A DNA stretch of 64,000 nucleotides from Odontocerum albicorne. Taxonomy: Eukaryota; Arthropoda; Insecta; Trichoptera; Odontoceridae. The translations under genes were made by a program, and so were the position numbers. Position 1 is the first letter of the stretch. Each line of letters begins with the position of its first letter. This document shows positions 54,150 to 63,539 of this stretch, one piece after another. The stretch is from assembly GCA_949825065.1 (NCBI GenBank), contig OX463849.1:2666001-2730000 (forward strand). Direction: 5' to 3'. Below the pieces are notes generated by a model. That model made no database searches, was not told where the DNA came from, and saw only the letters and a program-made list of their open reading frames with translations.

Positions 54150-54375
54150 ACGTCGCATTATATGGATTTCTCCTGTTACCTGATTAATTTATTATTCATT
54201 TGGAAGAATACTAGTACTAGGGAGGATTCTTCGCATACTGCTAGGCAGAGCCGAGAATATAATTACAGTGTCACTTAAATTGGTTCATTATCTCTAAAGA
54301 ACGTGTTATTGAACGTTTAGCCATGGCATTGATTTTACAAGTTGGTACATAGAATAGAGCATCGTTCCCAAACTG
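54150..54375 (-). mobile_element. LINE-B 3' end, decayed
   Basis: The complement aligns with 4430-4630 and 63540-63760 (GGATTTCTCCTGTTAC, GAGGATTCTTCGCATACTGC, TTTAGCCATGG), with many changes. Confidence 0.65.
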
Positions 54376-54402
54376 GTGGGTTGCAATCATAGTTTCCCCT
54401 AA

Positions 54403-54583
54403 TTTTTTCATTGTGTTTGCGGCCTATCAACTTATATGTGCAAGAAAAAAAAGAGGGAAGTGCGCAAATATGCATATTCATGCATAGATAAAACTAAGTA
54501 GTCAACATAATGTACCACGAAATCATAAATTATATTTTTCAAAATCATGGTCACCTTTCTACAATATTCTTTCCTTACGGCGT
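54403..54583 (+). repeat. direct repeat, right copy
   Basis: Second copy of 51819-52006. After the shared TTCCTTACGGCG the two copies diverge at once, suggesting a true repeat border. Confidence 0.85.
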
Positions 54584-54598
54584 GTGGACTCTATATGG

Positions 54599-54736
54599 TG
54601 TTTCCATCTTCCGCACACATCTCAAAGAAAGGAACCTAAGAACCCATCATGAAATATCAAATAAAATATATAATTGCGCAAAACAAAACATGGTTACAAG
54701 TTCCTTTCTTTGAGATGTGTGCGGAAGATGGAAACA
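54599..54736. repeat. perfect 37-bp inverted repeat
   Basis: Arms 54599-54635 and 54700-54736 are exact complements (TGTTTCCATCTTCCGCACAC onward), around a 64-bp AT-rich spacer. It could be a small fold-back element or an RNA hairpin. The outer part GTGTGCGG is repeated again at 54736-54750. Confidence 0.85.
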
Positions 54737-54974
54737 TGTGTGCGGACAATTTTTAACAGATGTGCGACCGCACACGCTCACACCTTTAGAGGGATCGCGT
54801 AAATAAAAATAACAACGCGTCCAAAAGAAATATAACACATTTTCTGAGAAAAACGAACACATTTATTTCAAAAAAATAAAATCTTAACTGTTGTACAATG
54901 TATACGTTTTTGCAGGGGGCTGCGAAGTCTTATTAACCTGTAAACTATGTTTTTTTAAATTAATAATATAAAAT

Positions 54975-55118
54975 TTCATGGGGATGGATAGTCATTTGAA
55001 TGTTTTTTGCGACCATGGAACTTGCTTCATTTACTTTTGTTCGTTTGGTTGGAAGAGATTGCCGCCTGGCAATAAGCCCGCCAGATTGTATTTGCAATAA
55101 AAGTGTTAAATAAATAAG
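54975..55118 (+). mobile_element. LINE-G 3' UTR fragment
   Basis: TTTCATGGGGATGGATAGTC to GCAATAAAAGTGTTAAATAA, matching the last 145 bases of LINE-G. Confidence 0.8.
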
Positions 55119-55612
55119 CTTGTGAGTTATATAGGAACAATATGTACCCAGGGAGTGAGTTTTTTAAATATTTTTTTTTATGTGAGGCTGAAGAATTATG
55201 ATACATATTTCGTTTTATTATTATAAATCGGTAAAAGCGAAAACTGTTTGGCCAATTGGAATTTGTTATGACAAATTATCTATAGATATCAATACAATTA
55301 ACTTTTTTGTATTATCTATGCTTTTCTTGGATGTTAATGTGAAACGCACCGATGCGTTTGTACTAACTCGAAATAAGTTAGGTTCACACGTACCGGTGCG
55401 TTCATACTCGCTTATAGGTAATTTTTTTTAAATATTTTTGAGGAGGCTAGCAGGGCTAAAAATGTTGAGTAAGAATGGAATGGTTTTAACTATCGGGAAC
55501 ATAAAAACTAAGTACATCTAATATTGAACACAGTTGAAATCACACTGCAGTCCTTTAAATCAAAATAACGTTATGGTATCTTGTCTTCTTGTTTTGAAAC
55601 TTTTATAATTAA
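55119..55612. other. unassigned sequence
   Basis: Contains AACGCACCGATGCGTT (55344-55359) and the related TACCGGTGCGTTC (55391-55403). No gene recognised. Confidence 0.3.
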
Positions 55613-56390
55613 CTAGATGTACCCGGCCACGCGTTGCTGTGGCTCATTCTGGTTAAATGGAAAAGAAAGAAAAGAGAATTTCACAATGCTTGTGGGTATG
55701 CAATATTTTTGACGTCTTTCCGCCACTCTCAGCCTGTCGCGTTCATTCTGTTGAGAACGAAGCAGTTCTGAAGCTGCAGAACGCGATCGCCGTGCTCGCA
55801 ACCGTGCATACTCAAGTCTGGCTGCACGTCGCTCTGCTGCTTCCCCGGTATTTTGATGAACTAAAGCAGATCGATTGCACTGAAAAAGAAGAAAGAAAGT
55901 TATAACAAAAACATATAAAATTGCGAAACATTAAAAATGGAACTGAATAATATTGTTAAGTTCGTAGACGTCGTTGTTCTTGGCGGCAAGAATAGCTCAT
56001 TCACTCAGCCACTAAATTGCAGAAGTTATGAGGCAATGAAATTCGTCCTGAGGTCATATCAACCGGCACCTTTCCGTTCCCAATTTCTAGCAATTTATGT
56101 GAGAATATCTCAGCTGATCGATCGTTTTGCAACTGGACACACATTTGTCAAATAGGAGTATTGTTAAGGAAATACAGAGATAATTGGAACTAATTAAATG
56201 TTAAGAAAAGAGAGATTATTGGAATTAATTAAATGTTAAGAAAAGACAGAGAGATAATTGTAACTAATTAAATGTTAAGGGAAGACAAAGAGATAATTGG
56301 AACTAATTAAATGTTAAGGGAAGACAGAGAGATAAATCTAACTAATTAAATGTTAAGGGAAGACAAATGGATAATTGGAACTAATTAAAA
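55613..56390 (-). mobile_element. non-autonomous Helitron derivative
   Basis: Reverse orientation. Its 3' end is the complement of GTACATCTAG (CTAG = 55613-55616, next host base T on that strand), preceded by the GCCAC...GTGGC hairpin seen in the 24901 Helitron. Upstream it keeps the Arg-rich leader coding (ERRAARLEYARLRARRSRSA on the minus strand) after the same TTTTTCAG acceptor, and the GGCAAGAACAACGACGTCTA block, but the Rep core is deleted. Near 56165-56390 are about five tandem units with GATAATTGGAACTAATTAAA, also seen twice at 22800-22880. The 5' terminus is not found. Confidence 0.7.
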
Positions 56391-56392
56391 AA

Positions 56393-56497
56393 TGTACCTT
56401 GATTGAAATAGTTTTTTGGGTACCATCAGGCATTGAACTTGAAACCCCCGGGTGGACATCAAGTTTCTTACGAACAAGGCCACGGAGGTCATCGTCG
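56393..56497 (-). mobile_element. SINE head, reverse strand
   Basis: The complement reads GATGACCTCCGTGGCCTTGT (A box), TTCAAGTTCAATGCC (B box) and ATGGTACCCAAAAAAC, very near the 5861 copy in the first 100 bases. The body and tail are missing where the Helitron begins. Confidence 0.65.
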
Positions 56498-56534
56498 TGC
56501 TGTGGATTATTAATGTATTACTTAATTCTCTTTT

Positions 56535-57062
56535 CATTCTTCTTCTTCCGAGTGTCATGTCAGGTCCCCCCAACGTTGAATATCACCTGAGAGTAGGCAT
56601 TATTGTCCCCGGCAGAGCGAAAAAGATCCCCAACGCTCCTTATACCAGTCCAATCACGTATATTGCGGAGCCAGGAGATTTGCCTCCTGCCAACACCTCT
56701 TCGACCCTCTATTTTGCCTTGGATGATTAGGTGCAGTAATTTGTAATTTTCTCCTCTAAGTATAGTACATGACCCAAATAGGACACCTTTCGGATTTTAA
56801 TATTTAGTATTTAACTTTGTCTCTTTGAAGAACCCTTGTGTTGCTTACCATATCCGTCCAGGGTATCCGTAGCATTCTCCGGTGCATCCATATTTCGACT
56901 ACTTCCAGTCGGTTCATACTGCCAACTTTGAGGGTCCACGATTCCACTCCATGTAATAACAACACTGACCAAACGTAGCATTTGACTAACCGTTGTCGGA
57001 GTTTCAAGTTTCGATTATCATCGCAGAATACTATACGCTTCTCATTTTATTAAAAGTCGCAC
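56535..57062 (-). mobile_element. LINE-E 3' end copy
   Basis: The minus strand reads LRQRLVKCYVWSVLLLHGVE, SWTLKVGSMNRLEVVEIWMH and RRMLRIPWTDMV, then after a small deletion the KYKLLHLIIQ region in decayed form. It ends at the left with GACACTCGGAAGAAGAAG on that strand. Confidence 0.8.
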
Positions 57063-57601
57063 GAGATAATTCAATTATCTTTTCATTAATTTTGTTAAAT
57101 ATTATGTTTGCTTTTGAAGACACCTAATTCCAAGAAAGCAGCTATTACACACACAGGGCTAGTAAATATTTTCCAGTAACATTTTCCCTATGGTCAACTC
57201 AGATCGGACTGTCCCTGGCCAATGTATGTTAATTTATGCGAGTATTCTCGCTCGAGTATGTATTGTATTGTCTTGTATTGTTTAGAGAAGCGACTTGAGC
57301 CGACCCAGCTGCGCATCGCGCTTATACGAGCTGTTTATGTTGTATTTTCAGCGCCGGTTCATCTGATTTACGGGCCCTAGGCCTCAATTCAATGTGGAGC
57401 TTTATTGTCTCCTAAAAAGGTTCCTCAGTTCCAAAAATAGTGAGTCTTTCCTTCCGCAACCATTCTCAACAGATTGGACTGTCCCTTCTCCGATCTTATT
57501 TTTTTAAATTTAATTTCCTTACTATGTAAGATTGATTTCGACTATTTAAATTATAGCACACATTAAGATAAAACACAAGATGTTTTATTTTTATCCAAAC
57601 T
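57063..57601. other. unassigned sequence with a GC-richer patch
   Basis: 57285-57400 is GC-richer (GAGCCGACCCAGCTGCGCAT and onwards). No frame recognised. Confidence 0.25.
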
Positions 57602-57616
57602 AGGATGATTTGTGCC

Positions 57617-58044
57617 TATGTACATGCTGAACTATGTACAGCTCCTACTCTAGGCAACTTGAAACAGCAGAAATGCGAATGCTTAGGTGGTTGGCAGGAG
57701 TATCACTGAAAGATAAAATTAAGAGCTCACGCATTCGTGGTAGGCTAAGAGTCACTAACATAAATAATAAGCGGGAAGAGCGACAGCTGAGATGGTACGG
57801 GCACATAAGACGGAGACCACCAGACCATACTGTAAATCAGGCAATGTCTGTGGATCTTCATCGACACCCGTCCAGAGGAAGACCAAAGAATTCCTGGATG
57901 ACTCAACGCTCCAAAATCCTGCAGAGAAACGGCCTAAATGAAAGCGACACCCAGAACCGAAGAATATACAGCCTGAGAATGAGAAGAGCCGACCCCAACA
58001 GCTTACCTAGGCAATGAGTTGGGACAGTGCCAGGAAGAAGATAG
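57617..58044 (+). mobile_element. LINE-D insertion with exact 15-bp duplication
   Basis: A 428-bp insertion between perfect AGGATGATTTGTGCC copies (57602-57616, 58045-58059). An open frame (57634-58017, 127 codons) runs to the natural stop: QLETAEMRMLRWLAGVSLKD, KIKSSRIRGRLRVTNINNK, LRWYGHIRRRPPDHTVNQAM, SRGRPKNSWMTQR, RRADPNSLPRQ. It is the C-terminal tail of the reverse-transcriptase protein. The ATG is not the true start, since the element is cut at its 5' side. Confidence 0.92.
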
Positions 58045-58144
58045 AGGATGATTTGTGCCATCATATTCAAGTCATTATATGATACAATTAACATATATGA
58101 CAAACACAAGATGTTATAAAGTATAAACATTAAAAATTTAACAT

Positions 58145-58582
58145 ACATACATAACACCACACCGTCTCCCTATCGGGGTAGGCAAAAAGGAGACAACATC
58201 AGATTTTCCCATAGCGTCACATATTTTGCCGCTTCTACATCCATACACCTTCTCATGTATTGTAGTTCCAACCTACATTTCCGTCTTTCAAAATATCGTC
58301 CACTTGATCCAACCATATTTTCCATGGTCTTCCTGTACCACAGCTTCCACTCACATTTCAACTGCATATAATTGTTTTGTAAGTATTTTTTTTATTCATT
58401 CTTTCCACGTGCCCAAACCATCATAAAGTTCTCCTCTTCATTTTATTCAACACATCATCCATGCTCATCATTCTTAATCCCTTCATTCTCTATTCTGTCA
58501 TATATTATCACTACATATATTCTTTTAAGTGCACGCATTTCTACAGTATTTAATCGACTCTTCAGTCTTGTCCATATTTCAC
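58145..58582 (-). mobile_element. LINE-F 3' end, reverse strand
   Basis: On the minus strand: a decayed coding stretch with KLWYRKTMENMVGSSGRYFE, corresponding to the RGRPRKVWLDQVNNILK region by frame, and RRCMDVEAAKYVT. The C/T-rich end block (complement of CCGTCTCCCTATCGGGGTAG) lies at 58160-58190. Confidence 0.7.
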
Positions 58583-58715
58583 CGGACTTCTAACCCGGAG
58601 AGTTTCAGCCTGGTTCTCATTAAAGGTTACTTTTAAATCTTTCTGGTTGTTTAGAAGAGATTTCCACGTGTCAAAACACCTACCAGGTTGTACTGTATAC
58701 AACAAAAGTGCAATC
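58583..58715 (+). mobile_element. SINE 3' half
   Basis: GTTTCAGCCTGGTTCTCATT, then CTGGTTGTTTAGAAGAGATT and CCTACCAGGTTGTACTGTAT, ending CAAAAGTGCAATC: SINE body and tail without the tRNA-like head. Confidence 0.6.
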
Positions 58716-59394
58716 CAATGTATAATATCGACATGAGATTTTTTCTATTAAGATGTGATTTGTACTTTTTTGGAGTACATATCGTATCTAAATATTTGGA
58801 GAGTGTTGTCACTGGAAGTTTGGAAGGACGATGCACTAGAGGAAGGAGTCCTAATGTGTTTTACAGATCAAGTGAGAGACGAAACATGGCTATCCTTAAC
58901 AACTGCTCTTCGAACCACGGAGTGCAGGGATATACGGAGATGAGTCGTTAAGAGCTATCACGGGAGTTAAGATGCTCAAGCATGAACCACACGAGAAGAT
59001 GAATGGTTGTTCTTCTTTCCGTGTCCTTTCGAAATTGCACCTTAAACCCTGGCTCGTTTGGGCTCTGTGAAGGAAGCGACCCTGATCTACCAAAACGACG
59101 GTCACTTTTAATATGTTTTTTCATTTAAATGAGTTCAAACACAAAAACCGGATGAGGTAGGACATCATAGCCACCCACACTCGCTGTTTGCCTTTGTTGA
59201 TCTCCGCGTGTCACTTAGATTTGGCGAACAAGAAATCGAACCTTGAGTTTTATTAATCTTATCTGGATTTTTAATTTTTTTTGTTAGAAGTATTTTTTTA
59301 TTATTCAAATTACAATATAAATCCATAAGAAATTTTTAAGATATGCTCTACTTACGTGAGTGTTGTTTCTATTCATGACTTGATTCGACAAGGT
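58716..59394. other. unassigned sequence
   Basis: Around 58855-58945 a frame reads CFTDQVRDETWLSLTTALRT, possibly decayed coding DNA, but I cannot assign a family. Confidence 0.25.
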
Positions 59395-59450
59395 TTCTAC
59401 TTGGCCACATGGCAATAAACTCGGCAAGTTAAAAAGAATGGTGAGGGAAA
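59395..59450 (+). mobile_element. SINE tail fragment
   Basis: TACTTGGCCACATGGCAATA then AACTCGGCAAGTTAAAAAGA, like 6010-6045. Confidence 0.45.
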
Positions 59451-59559
59451 TGTTTTTTTCTCCAAAAAGCAGATTAAAAAATAGGGGTCGCCTTATCATC
59501 AGGGTCGCCCTATAGTCGGAACAATACGGTAATCTATACGAGTAGTAAAGAAGGTACAA

Positions 59560-59760
59560 GAAGTTTAGGAAAATTATAAAAACGTGACACGATCAAGTTC
59601 TGAAAGACGGAATAGTGAAAAGCTTTATGTGGGAGAGTATATGGTATGAGTACATAACGAGGTGTGATGTAGAAGCGAAATATTTATGTCAGGATAAAAT
59701 GATATGGAGATCTGTTTTCACTGTCTATCCCAATAGGGATATGTCGTGATGATAATGACG
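59560..59760 (+). mobile_element. LINE-F 3' end, decayed
   Basis: Ends GGAGATCTGTTTTCACTGTC, TATCCCAATAGGGATATGTC, GTGATGATAATGAC, as in 2570-2660. The upstream part holds remnants of the C-terminal coding. Confidence 0.5.
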
Positions 59761-60268
59761 GAGTTCGTTATTAGCATGTTCGATTGTATGTCTTTTAAAC
59801 GTGAAGGTTTGTTTAATATTTCATGTATATTATGCAGCTGTATCCAAAAGTATTTCGTAGAAGTAAATAAACATTTATGTGTAATTGAATCGTTTGAATC
59901 AAGAGAATCGCAAAGTTTTCTGAGGAATTTGGCCAAGGTCTTGCTAAAATATCTTAGTTTATTTTGGCACTCACCATTTTCCATATTGTTAACAAACGCT
60001 CTTGTTAAAACACAACAAACTTAATCCTCGGAAAATAACACTACAAAATATAAAGATTTTTTTGTTAATTAAATCTTAGTCTTAAGGCCTGAATTCATAG
60101 TCCAACCTAAATACTGACGATATTTGTATTTACCATATATTTCGTACAAATTTGTAATTCACCGTACCTCACTTAAAAGTTTTTAGCGTACACGGTTGCG
60201 TTGCGACTCTTTATAATTATGGTTGGAATATAATATTCAAGTAGATATTTAGAATATACATACACATA
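59761..60268. other. unassigned sequence
   Basis: Overlapping short frames on both strands (59718-60024), no domain recognised. Confidence 0.25.
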
Positions 60269-60361
60269 CAGTACCCGGCGGTAAGTAATTCACATCGGGG
60301 TTAAGAAAGAGACTGTCCGCCATAATCGGCTAACTTTGGCTTTGTAGAGCGTCGTCTGCGT
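60269..60361. mobile_element. MITE Y, half copy
   Basis: Left arm only (CAGTACCCGGCGGTAAGTAA, ATAATCGGCTAACTTTGG, TAGAGCGTCGTC), cut where a LINE-G tail begins. Confidence 0.75.
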
Positions 60362-60411
60362 CATAAGCCCGCCAGATTGTATTTGCAATAAAAGTGTTAA
60401 AATAAATAAAG
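60362..60411 (+). mobile_element. LINE-G 3' tail, very short
   Basis: CATAAGCCCGCCAGATTGTA then TTTGCAATAAAAGTGTTAAA: only the last 50 bases of the LINE. Confidence 0.7.
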
Positions 60412-60483
60412 GATATGAATCAAGATAGGAAAGTCTTGCACTCTGTCCTTCTGCCTAACCCTATTGGCGTGATGGTGTGTATA
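60412..60483 (+). mobile_element. LINE-F 3' tail
   Basis: GTCTTGCACTCTGTCCTTCT, GCCTAACCCTATTGGCGTGA, TGGTGTGTATAC. Confidence 0.5.
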
Positions 60484-60535
60484 CGAAACCCCCGCATGAA
60501 AGTCAAACTTTTTACCAACTAGGCAACGGGTGTAC
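60484..60535 (-). mobile_element. SINE head fragment, reverse strand
   Basis: The complement reads CACCCGTTGCCTAGTTGGTA (A box) then TTTCATGCGGGGGTTTCG. The B box is cut. Confidence 0.5.
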
Positions 60536-60619
60536 GATATCAACTAATTAAAACTATCTGAAATATAAATGAAGTGGAATATTTTATCATGTAGGTTTAA
60601 AAAATGTAGACTATTTCAA

Positions 60620-61039
60620 TGTAGCGTACCTACGTCCCTAAATAAATTGTCAAACATACAGGGTCAACGACCGATGAATCAACCTCTGGACATCTACAAT
60701 TGTCACATACCAGAAACGTCAACAATGTGTACTCGCAAATATTTTACGCGGCATTCCACGGTAGAGGGAGAGCGCATCGCTTTGTCTCGCCGTTTCGGCA
60801 AATAAATATCCTACCCGCTATACTGGGGCACGCGCAGGAGTGAGACAAAGTATATATCGCGGGCGCATTCACGCACAACTATAAAATACCTACTTGTAGA
60901 CAAATAAACATTATTATTCACTCGACCATTCATTGATTATTTACTCTCACTTTTATCCGCATTCCTGAGTTTTGTATTTATTTTAAATACAAGACATATC
61001 AAAATCATCACGACGTATCAAGTTAAGCATCACGCTAAA
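60620..61039 (+). repeat. solo LTR, copy 2
   Basis: A 420-bp copy of the LTR at 10551, between TCAA duplications (60616-60619, 61040-61043). It has the same TATA-like ACTATAAAATACC and AATAAAC. It differs by a few substitutions and small gaps, so both copies are fairly young. Confidence 0.8.
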
Positions 61040-61107
61040 TCAATATGAATATCAAGGTCAACCGCAATAGGTACAGAACTAGCCAGCCATAGACATAGAC
61101 CACCACT

Positions 61108-61412
61108 CGGCAAATACGCAAATGCCTTAAATTCCAATAACTGCGTATTTCTTTAACATAAATTCCAATAACTGCGTATTTCTTTAACATAAATTCTAAT
61201 AACTGCGTATTTCTTTAATATAAATTTCAATAACTGCGTATGTCTTTAACATAAATTCCAATAACTGCGTATTTGTTTAACATAAATTACAATAACTGCG
61301 TATTTCTTTAACGTAAATTCCAATAACTGCGTATTTCTTTAACATAAATTCCAATAACTGCGTATTTCTTTAACATAAATTCCAATAATTGCGTATTTCT
61401 TTAACATAATTC
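61108..61412. repeat. 31-bp minisatellite, about 10 copies
   Basis: Units contain AAATTCCAATAACTGCGTAT and TTCTTTAACAT, with single-base variants. Confidence 0.95.
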
Positions 61413-61426
61413 AAAACTTTTTATTT

Positions 61427-61990
61427 TGTTTTCTGCCATATATTTAGTTTTTTTTAATCTAGATATACGAGGGTGTGGGCTAAAAGCCTCCCGATGTCCT
61501 TACGGTCGGGCTCGCCCTACATTAGTGGAGGGGAGTGTATCTCGGCCGGGGGAATGTTTGTGGGATGAGCCCGGACCTTTTAATGTCTTCTCTCTTAAAT
61601 GTATTTTCTGCAGTTTATTTTAAGATTTATGTGCGGTACTCGGAAGGAATTTACTATATACGAGTATAACCCTTTTCCTTGACAGCAATACAATATGCAC
61701 ACATTGTATTGGTGTCAAGGAACCTTTATTTGTTTGTTTGAATTGATCTGAGGCGGTATTTGTGGATTTGTTTATTTTTCTGCCATCTATTTATTCTCTT
61801 CTTATTCTACATGTGCAAGGGTGTGGGCTGAAATAACATCTAGTGTCCCCGCGGCTGGGTTCGCCCTATATTGGTGGGGTGTATCTTGGCCGAGGGGATG
61901 TTATTAGATGAGCCCAGACCTTTTGATAGCTTCTGCCTTTAATATATTATCTGCAATTTATGTGTTCTTGAAGTATATTTAAATATATTA
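61427..61990 (+). repeat. duplicated roughly 190-bp unit with a hairpin between
   Basis: 61427-61625 and 61775-61975 are related: GGGTGTGGGCT, GGGCTCGCCCTA (or GGGTTCGCCCTA), GTGTATCTCGGCCG/GTGTATCTTGGCCG, GATGAGCCCGGACCTTTT. They diverge by perhaps a fifth. Between them, 61677-61720 forms a hairpin with 18-bp arms, one mismatch (CCTTGACAGCAATACAAT) and an 8-base loop. The family is unknown. Confidence 0.7.
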
Positions 61991-62340
61991 TAAACATACT
62001 ATGTTGCTATCAATAAACATATATTTACTTATTTAAAACGCGATGTTTAGATTTCTGGTACTTTGTTCTGCCGTATCGTCTGCCACTGAGTTCGCTGGAC
62101 CCTGCTTTCATTACTGGACAACTCAATCCTTTTCGGAGTAATTTATGGAGGAATGTCTCTCGGGTGGTGATGCAGCTCAAATAAGAGATGAGGAGAAGGC
62201 CCGCTTGTAGCGTGGTCGCCAGACTTTCGCCAATAATATGGTTGCAGCCATCAGCGTTAAATTAATAATGATGAAACGTGAATAAAAATATTGAATTTAA
62301 TACTTATAAAATTACGTTGTTTTAGTTTCTTAATTTAGTA
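61991..62340. other. unassigned sequence
   Basis: No element or frame recognised. Ends at the TA target of the mariner. Confidence 0.25.
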
Positions 62341-62344
62341 TTAG

Positions 62345-62771
62345 GTGTTAACCTTGACAAAAAATCAACGTTGGACAATTGATTTTTGTTGCTTTCACTC
62401 AAAACATGTGGAACCCAAGCAGCGAACTTCTGGACTTTTCCCATTGATTTAAGATGGCGGTATACAGTCATGTGACTACAATTCATCTGCTCAGCCAATT
62501 TTACGGTGGTTTGAAGGGGATCTTTATGAATAATATGGTTTAAGCGGTCCTCATCGAAGTTCACTGGTCGTCCAGAACGCTTCATGTCTTTCAGGTCGAA
62601 ATTACCGTATTTGAAACGCAAAAACCATCGACGAGCTGTCCTTTAATTCATAGCATCTTCACTGTACACTTCGCATTATAGCGAGCAGCTTTGGCAGCTG
62701 TATTCCCTCGATTGAACGCGAACAGAAGGATTTGTCGAAAATGATCACTTTCGTCTACTTGACATTCCATT
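62345..62771 (-). pseudogene. mariner transposase N-terminal DNA-binding fragment
   Basis: Starts at the ATG at 62771 (MECQVDESDHFRQILLFAFN). A frame shift near 62670 leads to the open frame 62322-62621: RFKYGNFDLKDMKRSGRPVN, FDEDRLNHIIHKDPLQTTVK, LAEQMNCSHMTVYRHLK and WVPHVLSE. These are the two helix-turn-helix motifs and the linker before the catalytic domain. All three catalytic aspartates are gone. A protein like this could at most bind the element's ends. Confidence 0.8.
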
Positions 62772-62801
62772 TTGAAGGCTTGTAATCAAATAAAATAATA
62801 T

Positions 62802-63168
62802 TCTTCTCCCTGGCTCCATTCCAACTCACTGTCTGCGAATACTGTTGGGGTCAGCTCTCCTCGTCCTCAGGTTGTATGCTCTTCTGTCCCGGACTACATC
62901 CCCCAGGTCGTGCCTCTGCATCAGGTTATCTTTTTGCACCACCCATGAATTCTTTGGTCTTCCTCTGGTTGTTATTCGAGGAAGATTCATGGAGATTGCC
63001 TGGTTCACAATGTGATCGGGTGCTCTGCGTCCAACGTGCCCATACCATATCTGTATCACCCTGTTGATGTCTGTATCACCCAGACTTCCACGAATGCGTG
63101 AGCTTTTTATTTTGTCTCTTAGGGACACACCAGCTGACCATCTTAGCATGCGTATTTCAGCAGTTTCT
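62802..63168 (-). mobile_element. LINE-D insertion with exact 13-bp duplication
   Basis: A 367-bp insertion between perfect AATAAAATAATAT copies (62789-62801, 63169-63181). The minus-strand frame (62826-63149) reads MLRWSAGVSLRDKIKSSRIR, WYGHVGRRAPDHIVNQAISM, TRGRPKNSWVVQ and RRADPNSIRRQ with the natural stop. It ends AGGGAGAAGAA. A short internal deletion joins DINR to VIQIWYGH. Confidence 0.92.
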
Positions 63169-63329
63169 AATAAAATAATATATATTTAACGTAAAAGCAA
63201 ACACGATATCTTGTAGAGCAAAATTTTTCTTTCAAATCACGTAGTATAACCTTTACCATTTTGTTTTACTTTTGGTGCTCATTTTTAGATTTGGAAAAAA
63301 ACAGACACAACTTATGTTAACACCCAATA

Positions 63330-63539
63330 TATCTGCACAACGGATGAACGAGGTCACTATGGCTTTCCACCCCGTAAATTTATCTTTGTGAAATGCCGCA
63401 TTGTAATTCATTGTACAAGTAACCTAAATAAAATGTTAAAGAAAGGGCGTATTTTATATCATCATCATCTAATTCCGACATTACACACCCCTAGTAAAAA
63501 ATCAATTTTGTAACATTATTTTTTTTTTAATTTTTTTTT
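63330..63539. other. unassigned sequence
   Basis: No feature recognised; long T run at 63520-63540. Confidence 0.2.

Larger units (their letters stand above)
62341..63327 (-). mobile_element. mariner-derived element, internally deleted, interrupted by LINE-D
   Basis: Bounded by TA (62339-62340 and 63328-63329). The ends read TTAGGTGTTAAC and TTGGGTGTTAACATAAGTTG inwards. Same family as 35476-35843. The right inverted repeat is long (to about 63240), but the left keeps only about 12 bases before the transposase fragment, so the deletion removed the 3' half of the gene and most of the left repeat. LINE-D (62802-63168) sits in the 5' leader. Without it the element is about 600 bp. Confidence 0.8.

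Noticed and set aside
57634..58017. complete 127-residue gene
   Set aside because: It lies within a 5'-truncated LINE-D insertion with a 15-bp duplication.
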